Shown: one piece after another, positions 55,027-64,000 of the stretch | Layout: each line of letters begins with the position of its first letter | How positions within the stretch are numbered: the first letter of the stretch is position 1 | Source of the DNA: Sanguinoderma infundibulare | Taxonomy: Eukaryota > Basidiomycota > Agaricomycetes > Polyporales > Polyporaceae | Assembly: GCA_032821775.1 (NCBI GenBank) | Contig: JAVLRN010000002.1 | Span: 1-64,000, forward strand | Reading direction: 5' to 3' | Length of the DNA: 64,000 nucleotides | Program-made: the position numbers and the translations under genes | Notes under the pieces: generated by a model | Told to the model about the DNA's origin: nothing | Databases searched by the model: none | What the model saw: only the letters and a program-made list of their open reading frames with translations

Positions 55027-57266
55027 ACCAGCAGATGTGGGCGTGGACGTGTGGGGGGACGTGGACGTGCAGGTATGCCAGGAGGTACCAATTAGATGGT
55101 CGCGGTACACTGTCTCGCACCGGACACTTGGTGATAAAAAGGCCATACGGTCACTTGCAAACTCGACGACCCCATTACATTATGATCATGATGCGTGCAT
55201 GCCTGGGCGGACTGCCATGTTGAGGGGAATAGGAGTCTCCGGTAAATGTCGATGAATTGTGCAACAGGGATACACGTGGTATGAGCGATACAGCCAAAAA
55301 AGAGGAATCCCATAGAAGTATAGTATTGAGCGTGAAGTAAAAACAATAGCGGTCCTAGTGCTCACCGCTCATCCGCGGTCAACTTGTATACCTGCGAGTT
55401 CATGGAGTTCGCGTCCCCACAGCACTTCCCGCTCTTCCCCCCAGCGACCAATGAGCGCATCCTTCCCGCTGACCGTCTTCCTACACCCTCCAATGATCTC
55501 CGTCCCGTCCACCTCAAAAATCAGCCCCTCACAGACGACCTCAGCGGGCAGACCAAGTGCGAGTGCGTCCATCACAGGCACCCCGCAGCATACCCACACC
55601 GCCACTTCAGCACCAAGCGTGTACGTTTGGATGTGCCGCTTCAGATGGGGCATCCGACCATTCTCCTGGACGTAGCTGTAGTGAGTGCAGTGCCAAAAGG
55701 CGGATATGGACGTCCTGGAGCGTGTCGCAGTACTGGATGGGGCCTGCAGGGTGAGGGGTGGGGCGGGGGGATGACCATCATCTTGGAGATTGCAACCGCG
55801 AGGATGGCGAGTGAGACGACAGTGGAGAGGGATGTGAGGCAGAGGGACGTGAGGGAGCGGGCGTACCGTTCTTGTAGCATGAGGGTGACACGTTGATGAA
55901 GAGTGGCAGACGAGCATGGTGCGGCCGGCGATCAGCGTGCCGAGCGAGAGTTTATGGGAGCAGTAAGGGGGACCGAGGCGTCAGCATAGAGGGCAGATGC
56001 GAGGCAAAGAGCTTACCAGGTCTCCAGGGAGACAGTCGACGCACCATGCGCAGGCTTGAGGATGTCGCGAGGAGTGCGGTGGCAGGGTGATGTATGCCAG
56101 TCATGGTGCGACACGTCCCCTTGGAGAGGAGACGCGTCCATATGTTGCAGGAAGGATTAAGCTAGGAGGTCTGATGCAGGGGATGGGTGAGGGAAACGAT
56201 TATGTGGTGGGGAAGTGTTTCGTACATTGGGCGATTGCCACAACGACGTGGAGGGATGGGAACCGCCACTGTCTACAGAGCCTCATGGTGAAGTAACTCC
56301 GCTGACGAGTGAGGGGGAGGGATGGGATCCGCCACTGTCTACAGAGCCTCATGGTGAAGTAACTCCGCGGACAAGTGGTGATCGTGAGCGGGACGGGAGG
56401 TCAGGCCACGTCCAGAGAGAGACATGGTAAGCGCCGTGCGACACGTTTTAATCGGCGGCGCGTATCACGTGTGCGCGCGCACCCCATTCCGCATTGTCAC
56501 TAGTACTGCTTCCACACTGTCGAGGTGACTCTCCATTTCGTCCGGCCGACCACTTCGCATCCCCTTGGCGTTCCCTGGCTGTGCGTTCCCGCTAATTTAC
56601 AATCACTAGGCTGTGTACTCGGAAAATAGGTGTGTGACATACTTTGCCCTGAGCGCGCAGCAGAGCCGTCATTGGGACGATCAGCTCGCGCTCACCAGAG
56701 GGTGGCGTTTAGTGCATGGTGTAATGAATACACCTTGTACATTCGTCTTAACTTCCAGGTGGAATCCATGCTTACTCCATGCCACGTATTTACCTCACGA
56801 TCAGTTCAGCAGCTGTTGCGTTTACCTCTCAATCTCACCCCCCGTCCTTCCGGTGTTTGTTCCACAGTCGATCCCCAGTGCTACCGCCAGTGAGTGACAC
56901 TCCAATGAAAAGTCCTATCTGCGATAACACTACGCCATACAGTGCACCATCCTCTTCCACTACGTCCCGACGACCTGACCATTGGGCAAGGCTTCTCAAT
57001 CGCTGCCAGCCCTGGGGCGTTAGACCATCCACCGGGCGTGGGGTCGGTGCGCAGACCACTCGCGGGAAGTGAGTGTCACTAATCATCCTGAAAGTCCCAG
57101 CGTTGATGTGCTCGTAGATGTCAGAGCCGCGTGCGCGGCTGAAGGAGCACGTACGCCCCGCCCACCGATTCATACTTCCACCTCCGGCACTCACATTCAC
57201 GAGGGTCGCGGCCCGACGAATCGGACCTCCACAGCTCCTATCCCCAAAACTTATGATATCCCTGCA
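55027..57266. other. Mostly unassigned region with a short tandem repeat
   Basis: A minus-strand frame (55675-55370) reads protein-like (HIQTYTLGAEVAVWVCCGVP, FEVDGTEIIGGC) but has no family. A 66-bp direct duplication lies at 56251-56382. Upstream exons of the TET/JBP remnant may lie at 57070-57266. Confidence 0.35.
56251..56382. repeat. Tandem duplication, two 66-bp units
   Basis: GAGGGATGGGA, CCGCCACTGTCTACAGAGCC and TCATGGTGAAGTAACTCCGC repeat in order with few changes. No gene association is evident. Confidence 0.85.
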
Positions 57267-58716
57267 ATGGACACCGAGCAGGCCATGGCGGGAGTGATCG
57301 AGCCCGGGGTGGAGGATGTGCAGCCGACCGCACGGGAGTTACCGGCCACCATTCCACGTTGGGTGCTACGTGACGGCGTCCGTCTCCGCCAGATGTATTA
57401 CCTTGATGGTGCAACGGAAATTGATGAATTATCGGATCTCACGGAGGTTGACGACGACACACCTCAGCATCTGGAGGCTGGAGCAGCTGCCGCGGACATG
57501 ATGCAGGTCGATACCCTACCGGCAACACAAGGGGTGGATGAGGCGACGGGGTCCGTATCTAACCCCAGCACCCAGTAAGTCTGCACTTCGTTATGAGGCC
57601 TGTGTCCACTCACTGAGTGTCCGAAAGGGGCAATCATACTCGGTGGCAAAAGATCACCCCAGAACAACGCCGACGCAGACTCCGGGCGGGGAGGAAGAAA
57701 CTGGCAGACGATATGGTACATCAAGCTTTCGAGGATAACGGAACCAGTTAGTGCCCCGCACAAGTGTCACCAATAACGTACTCACCTTACACCCAAGCCA
57801 AGTGCACCGAATTCAACCTGCTGGATGTCATCAAGATGAGCCCACGGCCAACTGAGGCCATCGAGCTCACTGAACGGCGGTTTCTTGGAGATCGGTCGCG
57901 TCGCATGGTTAGCGTGGATGGATACGATGTCGTCTTTCACTTTCCCCGAGCCTTCCAGGGGACGCAGCTAGTGAGTCCTTTTACGACACAGTACTTCAGT
58001 TCCGTTTCCCACACTTTTCAAGGCGCATGCCACCGACCAGGTTCGCACCTTTGCCGGTAAAGCGAAATTGAGGCAGACCATCCATAAAAAGCAAGTCAAC
58101 AAAGGGTCTCAGGTCAAAAAGGGTCAACCGACCGGAGTGGCGGCACTTTCGTACTCTTGGCATCCAGTCGGACATCCAGTAAGTTCTTGCACCATTTCAG
58201 CACCCACCACATTCACCCACGCTTCTCTAGAACGAGGAGCCCAAGCCAGCGGTGGACCTCTTCCGCACTGCCGCCGTCTACAACGCTTCCTGTCACCTCA
58301 TCGCCAATCTCGACGTGGTCTCGGCATTTCTCCGCACCGCACTCCGCCATCTGGACCCATGGCAGCATGAGGATCTGATTGCGCTTCATCAGAAGCGTCT
58401 GCAAGCAAATCCGAGTGAACGCTCTTTTCAGGTCCTGGACCCCAATATGATCTGGGATTGCCGTGAGGTCGTCTATAACCTCGCGACGGATGTGCATTTC
58501 GATGAGGCAGACCCCCACCTGTCGTGGGCAGCCATCGTCTACATGGGCACGTTTGAAGAGGCGTGACTCAACTTCCCCACCCTCAACCTGCGGGTACGCC
58601 TGCATCCCGGCGACGCCGTGTTTATGCGGGGCAAAGATCTCCCCCACGGGTGCGAGGATTTCTTTGGAGGCGAGTGTTACTTTCTGGTCTACTTCACGCA
58701 TAGTTCCATGTGGTGA
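57267..58716 (+). pseudogene. TET/JBP-family 2-oxoglutarate dioxygenase with premature TGA
   Basis: Five exons (57267-57574, 57628-57746, 57798-57970, 58023-58178, 58231-58716) join in frame. The N-terminal part has a basic segment (ITPEQRRRRLRAGRKKL). The dioxygenase core shows the iron-binding HxD (DVHFDEADPHLSW) and, further on, RLHPGDAVFMRG, the distal histidine (KDLPHGCE) and ECYFLVYFTH, the arrangement of fungal TET/JBP enzymes that oxidise 5-methylcytosine. An in-frame TGA at 58564-58566, between HxD and the distal histidine, replaces what is normally a glycine-rich turn. The frame continues intact to 58716. As written the enzyme would lack its second iron ligand and co-substrate site, so it is a recent pseudogene unless the base is an error. 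Confidence 0.78.
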
Positions 58717-60134
58717 TGGATGGACATGAATATGCGCTCCTCAAAGGCACATGGACACGCGGGTGGTGAGGAGACGAGGAAGGTGCCTGGACGAGAGGAG
58801 ACGAGTAGGGTGCCCACTGGACAGAATAAGAGGAACCGGAAGAAGAGGAAGGTATGACTTACGCGTTCTAGGTAGCCGTGCTTTCCCTGTCGCCACAGTC
58901 ACGCCACTGCTCAGCTTGATGGTATACCGTTGTGCGCGTCTCACCCCGCCCAGAAGTGGTTGTGCAAGCAAGGTAGCGGTTGGGTTGTGCCCAGAGATGC
59001 GTTGTGGGGGCCGGCTGTGTGCAGCGAGCATCGAGTTGCCCGCGCACGACCAGCGGACATAGTGGCAAGGTGCGCGGAGGGTCTCATTGACCGCTCCGCG
59101 CCACCTGGAGTGTTGGCTGTGGACCCGTCGAAAGGGCAGATAATATGCAGGCAGAGAGAGCGAAGCGCCATCATGGTTCGCGCACGAATCGCGTGCGCCA
59201 GGATGCCTGGGAAGACGTGGCGCGCGCCGGTCACATGTTCTTTGTCAGCCTGGGTCACCCCGAATTCCCTTGTTCCGATCTCCCGTGCACACTCTTCCTA
59301 GACATCTCCAAATACTTCCCCATTTGCTGTCGCCGTCCACTTCGACATATATGCTCTCATCGCGTCCGCCACCCTGCTCCTCGCATAACACCAGCTGTCC
59401 CGCCCTCCTCAGCGCTGATGCCGCGGAAGATCCCTTGGTTCACCTGCCTTGTATCCTGATGTCGTTTGCTAACTAATCGTCGTGCGCGTTTCTATGTAGC
59501 ATCGAGGTTGAGCGGAGCGGTCGTTAAGACCCTCCACGCGCCTTGCTTCGAGGTCGGTTGGTCGCGCGCGTGCAACTCAATGCTCGCTGCACCCAGCCGC
59601 TCCCACCCGCGTGGATCCCCTTTCCAGGTCAGAGTGTGCTGCCTTGTCGCGTCCCGAAGCATGAGGTTGGGCAATGGGACAGTACGTGCTCCGGTCCCGG
59701 ATTCAACGCACGTTCAAGCCCCCATCATTCAAGCTCGACGTTCCTCACTATCATTGCGAGCTGTCAGGCTCGAACGCGTCCGCATCCGCGAGCAGGTCAG
59801 TGCAGCCTTCGCCAACGGACTCGACTCATTTTACGCCCTCGGGGAATCTCGACGAGGTCAAAGATGAGGTCTTCGTGCGTTGTGTCATCGTGCTCGAGGA
59901 CTATCAGGCGTCGAACCGGCACCGTTCTTCATGTACGGAGGGTATGGTGGAGACTCCCTCGGTTTCGGGGCAGTAGATAATTCATTGCACACATTAACAC
60001 TAAATACTCGTTTTTACAAATCACCAATCTCGATGACGTCGCGCCCATTGACCAAGCCCTCAGCCCCGTCGGAGGCAATCTTGTCCGCCGTCTTCGTGCG
60101 CTTAGCGTTCCGCGCTCCCATGACCGAACGCCTC
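58717..60134. other. No supported gene; contains a diverged inverted repeat
   Basis: A stretch of about 45 bp at 59018-59062 (AGCGAGCATCGAGTTGCCCG) recurs in inverted, diverged form at about 59550-59595. Other frames look like chance. The repeat pair may be remains of a small element. Confidence 0.4.
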
Positions 60135-61859
60135 TCAACAGTGCGTGAGTCTGCTCATGCGCACGTCAGACATTCTGCTCCGCCCGTTACAACACAGTGA
60201 GTACGCACCTGACGGTTCTCCATGCCAAGACTCCACCGACGAGGACCGCGAACGACATTCAGCGAGGGCTCTCGTCACTTTCTCCGAAAACGCGTCGCGC
60301 TTGCGCTTGCGGGCAGTCTCAGCGGCGAGAGCCTTCACAGCCTTGCGCTTAGCGCGAGTGTCTTCGCGGGCAGCGAGAGCCTCGGCGATAGCCTTTCGCG
60401 GGGTACGAAGCGCCTCCATCTCGAGACCAAGATACGGCAAACCGACAACGCCGGGGATGCGCAAGATGACGGTGTGGGTGTCGTCGTCAAGTCTGATGGG
60501 ACTGCGCATCCTGACGCGTTCCCACTCGGACAGGTGGTCTTTCCAAAGGTCGACAGCAGTGATCTTCATGTCGCGCAGTTTCTCGAAGATGTTCTTGCTG
60601 AAAGCCAGGTACAGAGTGCGGTCGTCGAGCTTCTGCACGTGGTCCACTTCCGCGTCTTGGTTCGACTGCATCCGGTGCGTTCATGAAACGTAGACCCATA
60701 GATGCAAGGTTGACCGAACGCACCTCCATGTAGAAGATGACATGAACCATGTCCTTGTCGAACGGCCGGTCGACAATGGCAGACCTCTTCACCTTCGCAG
60801 CCGCCATGGTCTTAGTGTAGCTGTCGGGGCTCTGGAGCATCTGGAGCGCGTGTAGTTCGGTCCCCATGCCAGGGCAGTGGCCGACGAAGTCGCGCCGGAT
60901 AAGGATGACAGGCACTTTGTCGTTGACGACAACAGGGCCAATTGCGGGGGACCACCCTTGCGTGTCAGCGCACCAATGGAAGGGCAGGTTGTCGTCACCG
61001 TCCCAAGCCCGGATCGCGTCGAGCTCGTTCGGGCAGACAGTGCGTAACTCATCAAGGTCGATCTTGTGCACTGTCGCTGCCGTGTCGGGCTGTGGTAGAG
61101 GTGGCTGTGAGTTCCGCATACGGCCACGGAAGAACGGACTGTCACTCACGTCCGAGAACAGGATCAACTTGCCCTTGATGCCGGTCTCGGTTACAGAAGC
61201 CTTCGTGAGGAAATGTGAGTGCCATGTTGACTGGATCCTTAACTAGAGACTCACCTTGACAGGCTGGGATGCAGAGCGAGTGCCCTTGACAAGGGCGCGC
61301 TCGTGCTCCTTGTGTGCTTGGGTGCGCATGCAGTCCACCTTCTCCAATGCCTTACCCTGTGCCTGCGCAGCCTTCTCTTGCGCTCGCGCCGCCTTCTCCT
61401 GCTTCTTCGCCTCCTGAAACTCGCGCTTGGACTGGATCAGCGCGATCTTGATCGCCTCGTCCTCCTCGTCGATGAGAGCTGCCTCGCACTCCGCCATGGA
61501 GTTGTGCACCAGCTGCCCCTGGATGGCCTGCGCGATTGGAGGCGCAGGGCCGGTCTGCTCCGGGCAATGGATATTCTGGCACTGAGTGCACTGAGGTGGA
61601 CATTACCCTCTGAAACATAGCCCGACGGCAACATCGCACGCACCTTGAACAGCCACATGCCTGCCTGGTGGCTTTGATATGTCAGGAAGGCGTAGAACTT
61701 ACCGCCCATGCGATCGCAGTGCGGGCAGTAGGGAGGAGCGTGAGGGATGCGACCCTTGGCATCGAGGTGACACAGCTTGCGAACGACCTCGCAGAACTTG
61801 CTGTTTTTGGCGGGCTTGTAGTCGGCGTTGCAGACGATGAGCCTGGAGTCAGCGACCAT
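60135..61859 (-). CDS. Unrecognised protein with Cys/His N-terminus and coiled coil
   Basis: About five exons run leftwards from 61859. The N-terminus has CNAD, KFCEVVRKLCHL and YCPHCDRMGGKFYAF with HQAGMWLFKV, resembling a GRF-type or related zinc ribbon. Next comes a long Ala/Lys/Glu/Gln coiled coil (EAKKQEKAARAQEKAAQAQG). The C-terminal half carries two versions of a degenerate block: PVILIRRDFVGHCPGMGTEL and TVILRIPGVVGLPYLGLEME. The end is basic (ARKRKRDAFSEK), a possible nuclear signal. The zinc-ribbon idea is tentative and no function is proposed. The start at MVADSRLIVCNADY was chosen as the first ATG before the Cys region. Confidence 0.55.
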
Positions 61860-62048
61860 GGTGGAGCGGAGGAGTGCAATGCGCGGAGGAGGAAGAGTTG
61901 CAGGGGGAGGGTAAGGATCGGCCAGGGGTTGGGGCCATCGTCCTGGTCCTCAGCCATTTATAAGGCCAAGGGCGCCCCTCTGGTGATTGTTATGCCTATT
62001 GCCGATTCCTCACGCTCTGAAAATGATGCAGAAATTTGAAGAATTTAT

Positions 62049-62779
62049 TCAGATTTCGTCAACGACGATGGGGCCCTCGCGCTCGCCGAGAACCGGGCCC
62101 TGGAACAGGTCGGCCGGGAGTACCTCTCGCCAGCACTCTGCGACGTCTCCAAGTGCCAGGCCAGACCGCTTCTTCCACCTCAGGGCCTTCTCCACCCCTT
62201 TCACTGACCCGATGTACGTGAACTTATGAAAGTAAGTGCTAACTACGCCCTTGCCGTCTTTCCCGCCATCCATGGCGCCCTCTGACGCCTCTGTGTTTGA
62301 GGACCTCCCTGCAGCCAGCGGGGCTCGTGGAAGCGGTTCTATCTGGGATTTCGTAAGTATACGGTGTGACCATGCACACCTCACCTCGTGAGCGTACCTG
62401 AAGCTGAGGTCCAGCCTTGACAGCTGGAGTTTGCAAGCGCACAGGCCGCGCGTAGGTGTAGGAGTGCTGAGTGGAAAGTTAGTGTCTATCCTAAACGCGG
62501 CCATGCGTTACCCACCTCGTCCAACAGCCGTGGTGCCGGTGTCGTGTCCGCCTGTCTCTCAAGCGCAGCGATCTCGCGGCCAAGGCCGACGGTAAACAGC
62601 ACACCTGTCTTCCGCAGCAAGATCGTTCGCAGGTCTTGGCGCAGACAAACGGTCTCGTACAAGTTGGTGGGCTGCCAGGCAGTGCGGTCATAGTCCCACA
62701 TGTCGAAGTGAATGGTATTACCCAGGTAACTCCCGACCTCGGTGTCGGATGACCACTTGATCTCGAATCTTTCCGTCAT
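62049..62779 (-). CDS. Unrecognised protein sharing the LLR...GLGREI block
   Basis: Three exons (62779-62516, 62470-62402, 62346-62049) join in frame to about 209 residues: MTERFEIKWSSDTEVGSY, HFDMWDYDRTAWQPTNLYET, then RTILLRKTGVLFTVGLGREI. The last block matches the one repeated in the next gene to the left and in the gene to the right. The C-terminal exon ends GPIVVDEI. It sits in a minus-strand run of similar genes, suggesting local duplication. Confidence 0.55.
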
Positions 62780-62859
62780 GGTGACATTGAATACGTGATC
62801 TGGAGGAGCGGCATTCTGTCATCCAGTATTAGTTGAATCATTGCCGACCGGGAGTGTGA

Positions 62860-63327
62860 TCAAGAACGTACCGTGCACCACAGGACAGTGCGACACTGGA
62901 CTAAAGTTTTCTTCTGATATGGCGTTAGTGTCGACGGGGCGAAGAGTGGCGTATAGGAGGGCAAGGATAAGGATCTGTATATCTCCTCCACTTCTAGCCC
63001 AAAGCCGGGACATGGTGAGACGGTGTGGCAACGAAAGAGAATGGTAGGGGCGTAGAACGGGATCTCGACAGTGCTGGTGAGGTAATGGTAATCCCAATAG
63101 CCAGGCCTGATGTCGAAGACCTCCACGAAGGACAGCGCGGCTGGAAGGTCGGCCAAAATTTTGAGGTCGCGCAAGCGGATGGTGTTGTCATACCGGTCGA
63201 TGGTGAAGTGTTCAGAGACGCACTCCCCTCCCTGGTTTATCCCCATCAGGACAGGCATCGACGTGGATGAATAAGTGACGCTCACCCTCTTCCACAAGAC
63301 AGCGGTCTTTTGGATCTTGGTACTCAT
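62860..63327 (-). CDS. Unrecognised protein sharing the ILFR...CPGFGLEV block
   Basis: It starts MSTKIQKTAVLWKR, probably followed by a short intron (GTGAGCGTCAC...), then TIDRYDNTIRLRDLKILADL, a Trp/Tyr-rich strand (DIRPGYWDYHYLTSTVEIPF) and APTILFRCHTVSPCPGFGLE. The last block aligns by eye with PVILIRRDFVGHCPGMGTEL in the gene at 60135. The frame ends at 62860 but the natural 3' end is uncertain. Confidence 0.45.
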   Translation of the reverse strand: MSTKIQKTAVLWKRVSVTYSSTSMPVLMGINQGGECVSEHFTIDRYDNTIRLRDLKILADLPAALSFVEVFDIRPGYWDYHYLTSTVEIPFYAPTILFRCHTVSPCPGFGLEVEEIYRSLSLPSYTPLFAPSTLTPYQKKTLVQCRTVLWCTVRS

Positions 63328-63600
63328 CGTCTGTCGGGAAGTGTACGCGAGTGGGGGGAGGGAGAGGTGGGATGAGACGGAGCGGGGGGGGGCCGCCTCT
63401 CCGCAGGGGTCCTTGCATGCGAGAGAAACTGAGGGTCGCTCCTTCCATTTTCCTCCATGTTGTGGGCGCCCGCATATTGGCACCCGATCACTCAGATTTA
63501 TTCGTTTTTCTCGTAGCGTCGCTTGTATATTGATCAACCACACACAGGATGCGATCAGCGCTAGCTGAGATAGTCTACCGGCGCAGCAATGTAATCTTTC

Positions 63601-64000
63601 CTACTCCTTTCCCATCATTGACGACCTCACGTCATCGCCGTGAGCGGAACCGTTCTGAGGGAGCGCATGAGCTAAGTCAGCGGCCAAGACGATGAGGATG
63701 CACACGTACCCAGCGTCCCCCCGTTTCCTCGCGCTTTCACGCCTATCCCGCGTAGGGCGGCTGATGATGGGCAAGCCGGTAGCCTCCGGCATTGGCACAC
63801 CAGATGGTGCCGCCCTCCCAGAGCGCCCCTTAGAAGAACCTTGGCCCGACCGAACCACTGGTGCACCCTTCTTGGCAGCGGCAGGCTTTGTGGCAGCGGC
63901 CTTCACCGACGCCACGACGGCATCGAACTTCTTCGCCGATTGCACCTTGACTAACACCACCTTTTTACCCTGCCCGCGCCCACGCCCACGCGGCTTCTTG
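63601..64000 (-). CDS. C-terminal part of a basic, AT-hook-like protein (runs past the window)
   Basis: The frame enters from the right edge with PRGRGRGQGKK, an AT-hook-like stretch, then a Lys/Ala-rich segment (AAATKPAAAKKG) and Ser/Gly/Arg-rich sequence. The last 35 residues before the TAA may be intron or a genuine tail; a GTACGTG donor follows RKRGDAG. Probably a chromatin-associated or disordered nuclear protein. The N-terminus is not in the window. Confidence 0.45.
   Translation of the reverse strand, partial: KKPRGRGRGQGKKVVLVKVQSAKKFDAVVASVKAAATKPAAAKKGAPVVRSGQGSSKGRSGRAAPSGVPMPEATGLPIISRPTRDRRESARKRGDAGYVCILIVLAADLAHALPQNGSAHGDDVRSSMMGKE

Noticed and set aside
58564..58566. TGA read as selenocysteine in the dioxygenase
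   Set aside because: Agaricomycetes are not known to use selenocysteine, and the position is a glycine-rich turn in the family, not a catalytic cysteine.

Overview
The window looks like the left end of a chromosome from an agaricomycete (mushroom-forming basidiomycete). The evidence is a TTAGGG-type telomere, a fungal telomere-associated Penelope-like retroelement, intron-dense genes with 50-60 nt introns, and basidiomycete families: tandem F-box proteins, a CFEM protein, serine/threonine-rich surface proteins, a T5orf172/GIY-YIG protein and a TET/JBP dioxygenase remnant. All identifications come from reading motifs by eye; no database search was possible.

Chromosome end (1-17,000). Bases 1-958 are AT-rich mitochondrial-type DNA with a LAGLIDADG homing-endonuclease frame. 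It lies outside a 134-bp CCCTAA telomere tract (959-1092). Next comes a 5'-truncated Penelope-like reverse transcriptase (1093-2133) in the orientation expected of terminally added elements. Interstitial telomeric repeats and a 3' retroelement piece with a type I hammerhead ribozyme follow. Two long minus-strand genes occupy 3,561-13,070. One encodes 1,353 residues with a GQHR (ParB/sulfiredoxin-like) motif. The other is an orphan with an in-frame TAG, and its final stop codon falls inside a telomere-like seam. Both carry a 25-bp palindromic minisatellite in an intron. From 14,100 to 17,000 lie two more hammerhead copies and partial copies of the 5' end of the GQHR gene, each ending in CCCTGACCC/CCCTAACCC repeats. 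I read this as a terminal mosaic built by repeated end healing.

Middle (17,000-45,300). This part is more ordinary. It holds a CFEM-type protein, three small Ser/Thr-rich proteins with GPI-like tails, mitochondrial ribosomal protein bL31m, a Kap121/IPO5 importin that looks C-terminally short, an F-box/LRR gene next to its decayed paralogue, a cysteine-rich single-pass membrane protein whose exon 8 is copied 2.4 kb away, a tRNA-like element, a chimeric pseudogene (calcineurin plus aminoglycoside-phosphotransferase fragments) and an intact T5orf172-domain gene.

Right part (45,300-64,000). This is an accessory region: a tandem repeat with a 24-bp micro-inversion, an 876-residue orphan, a Zn2Cys6-like coiled-coil protein, a small Cys/His protein, a TET/JBP dioxygenase interrupted between its catalytic motifs, and four minus-strand genes sharing a degenerate domain signature. 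Fungal TET/JBP genes are known to expand together with transposons, so this cluster may derive from such elements. Long stretches between genes show no supported gene.
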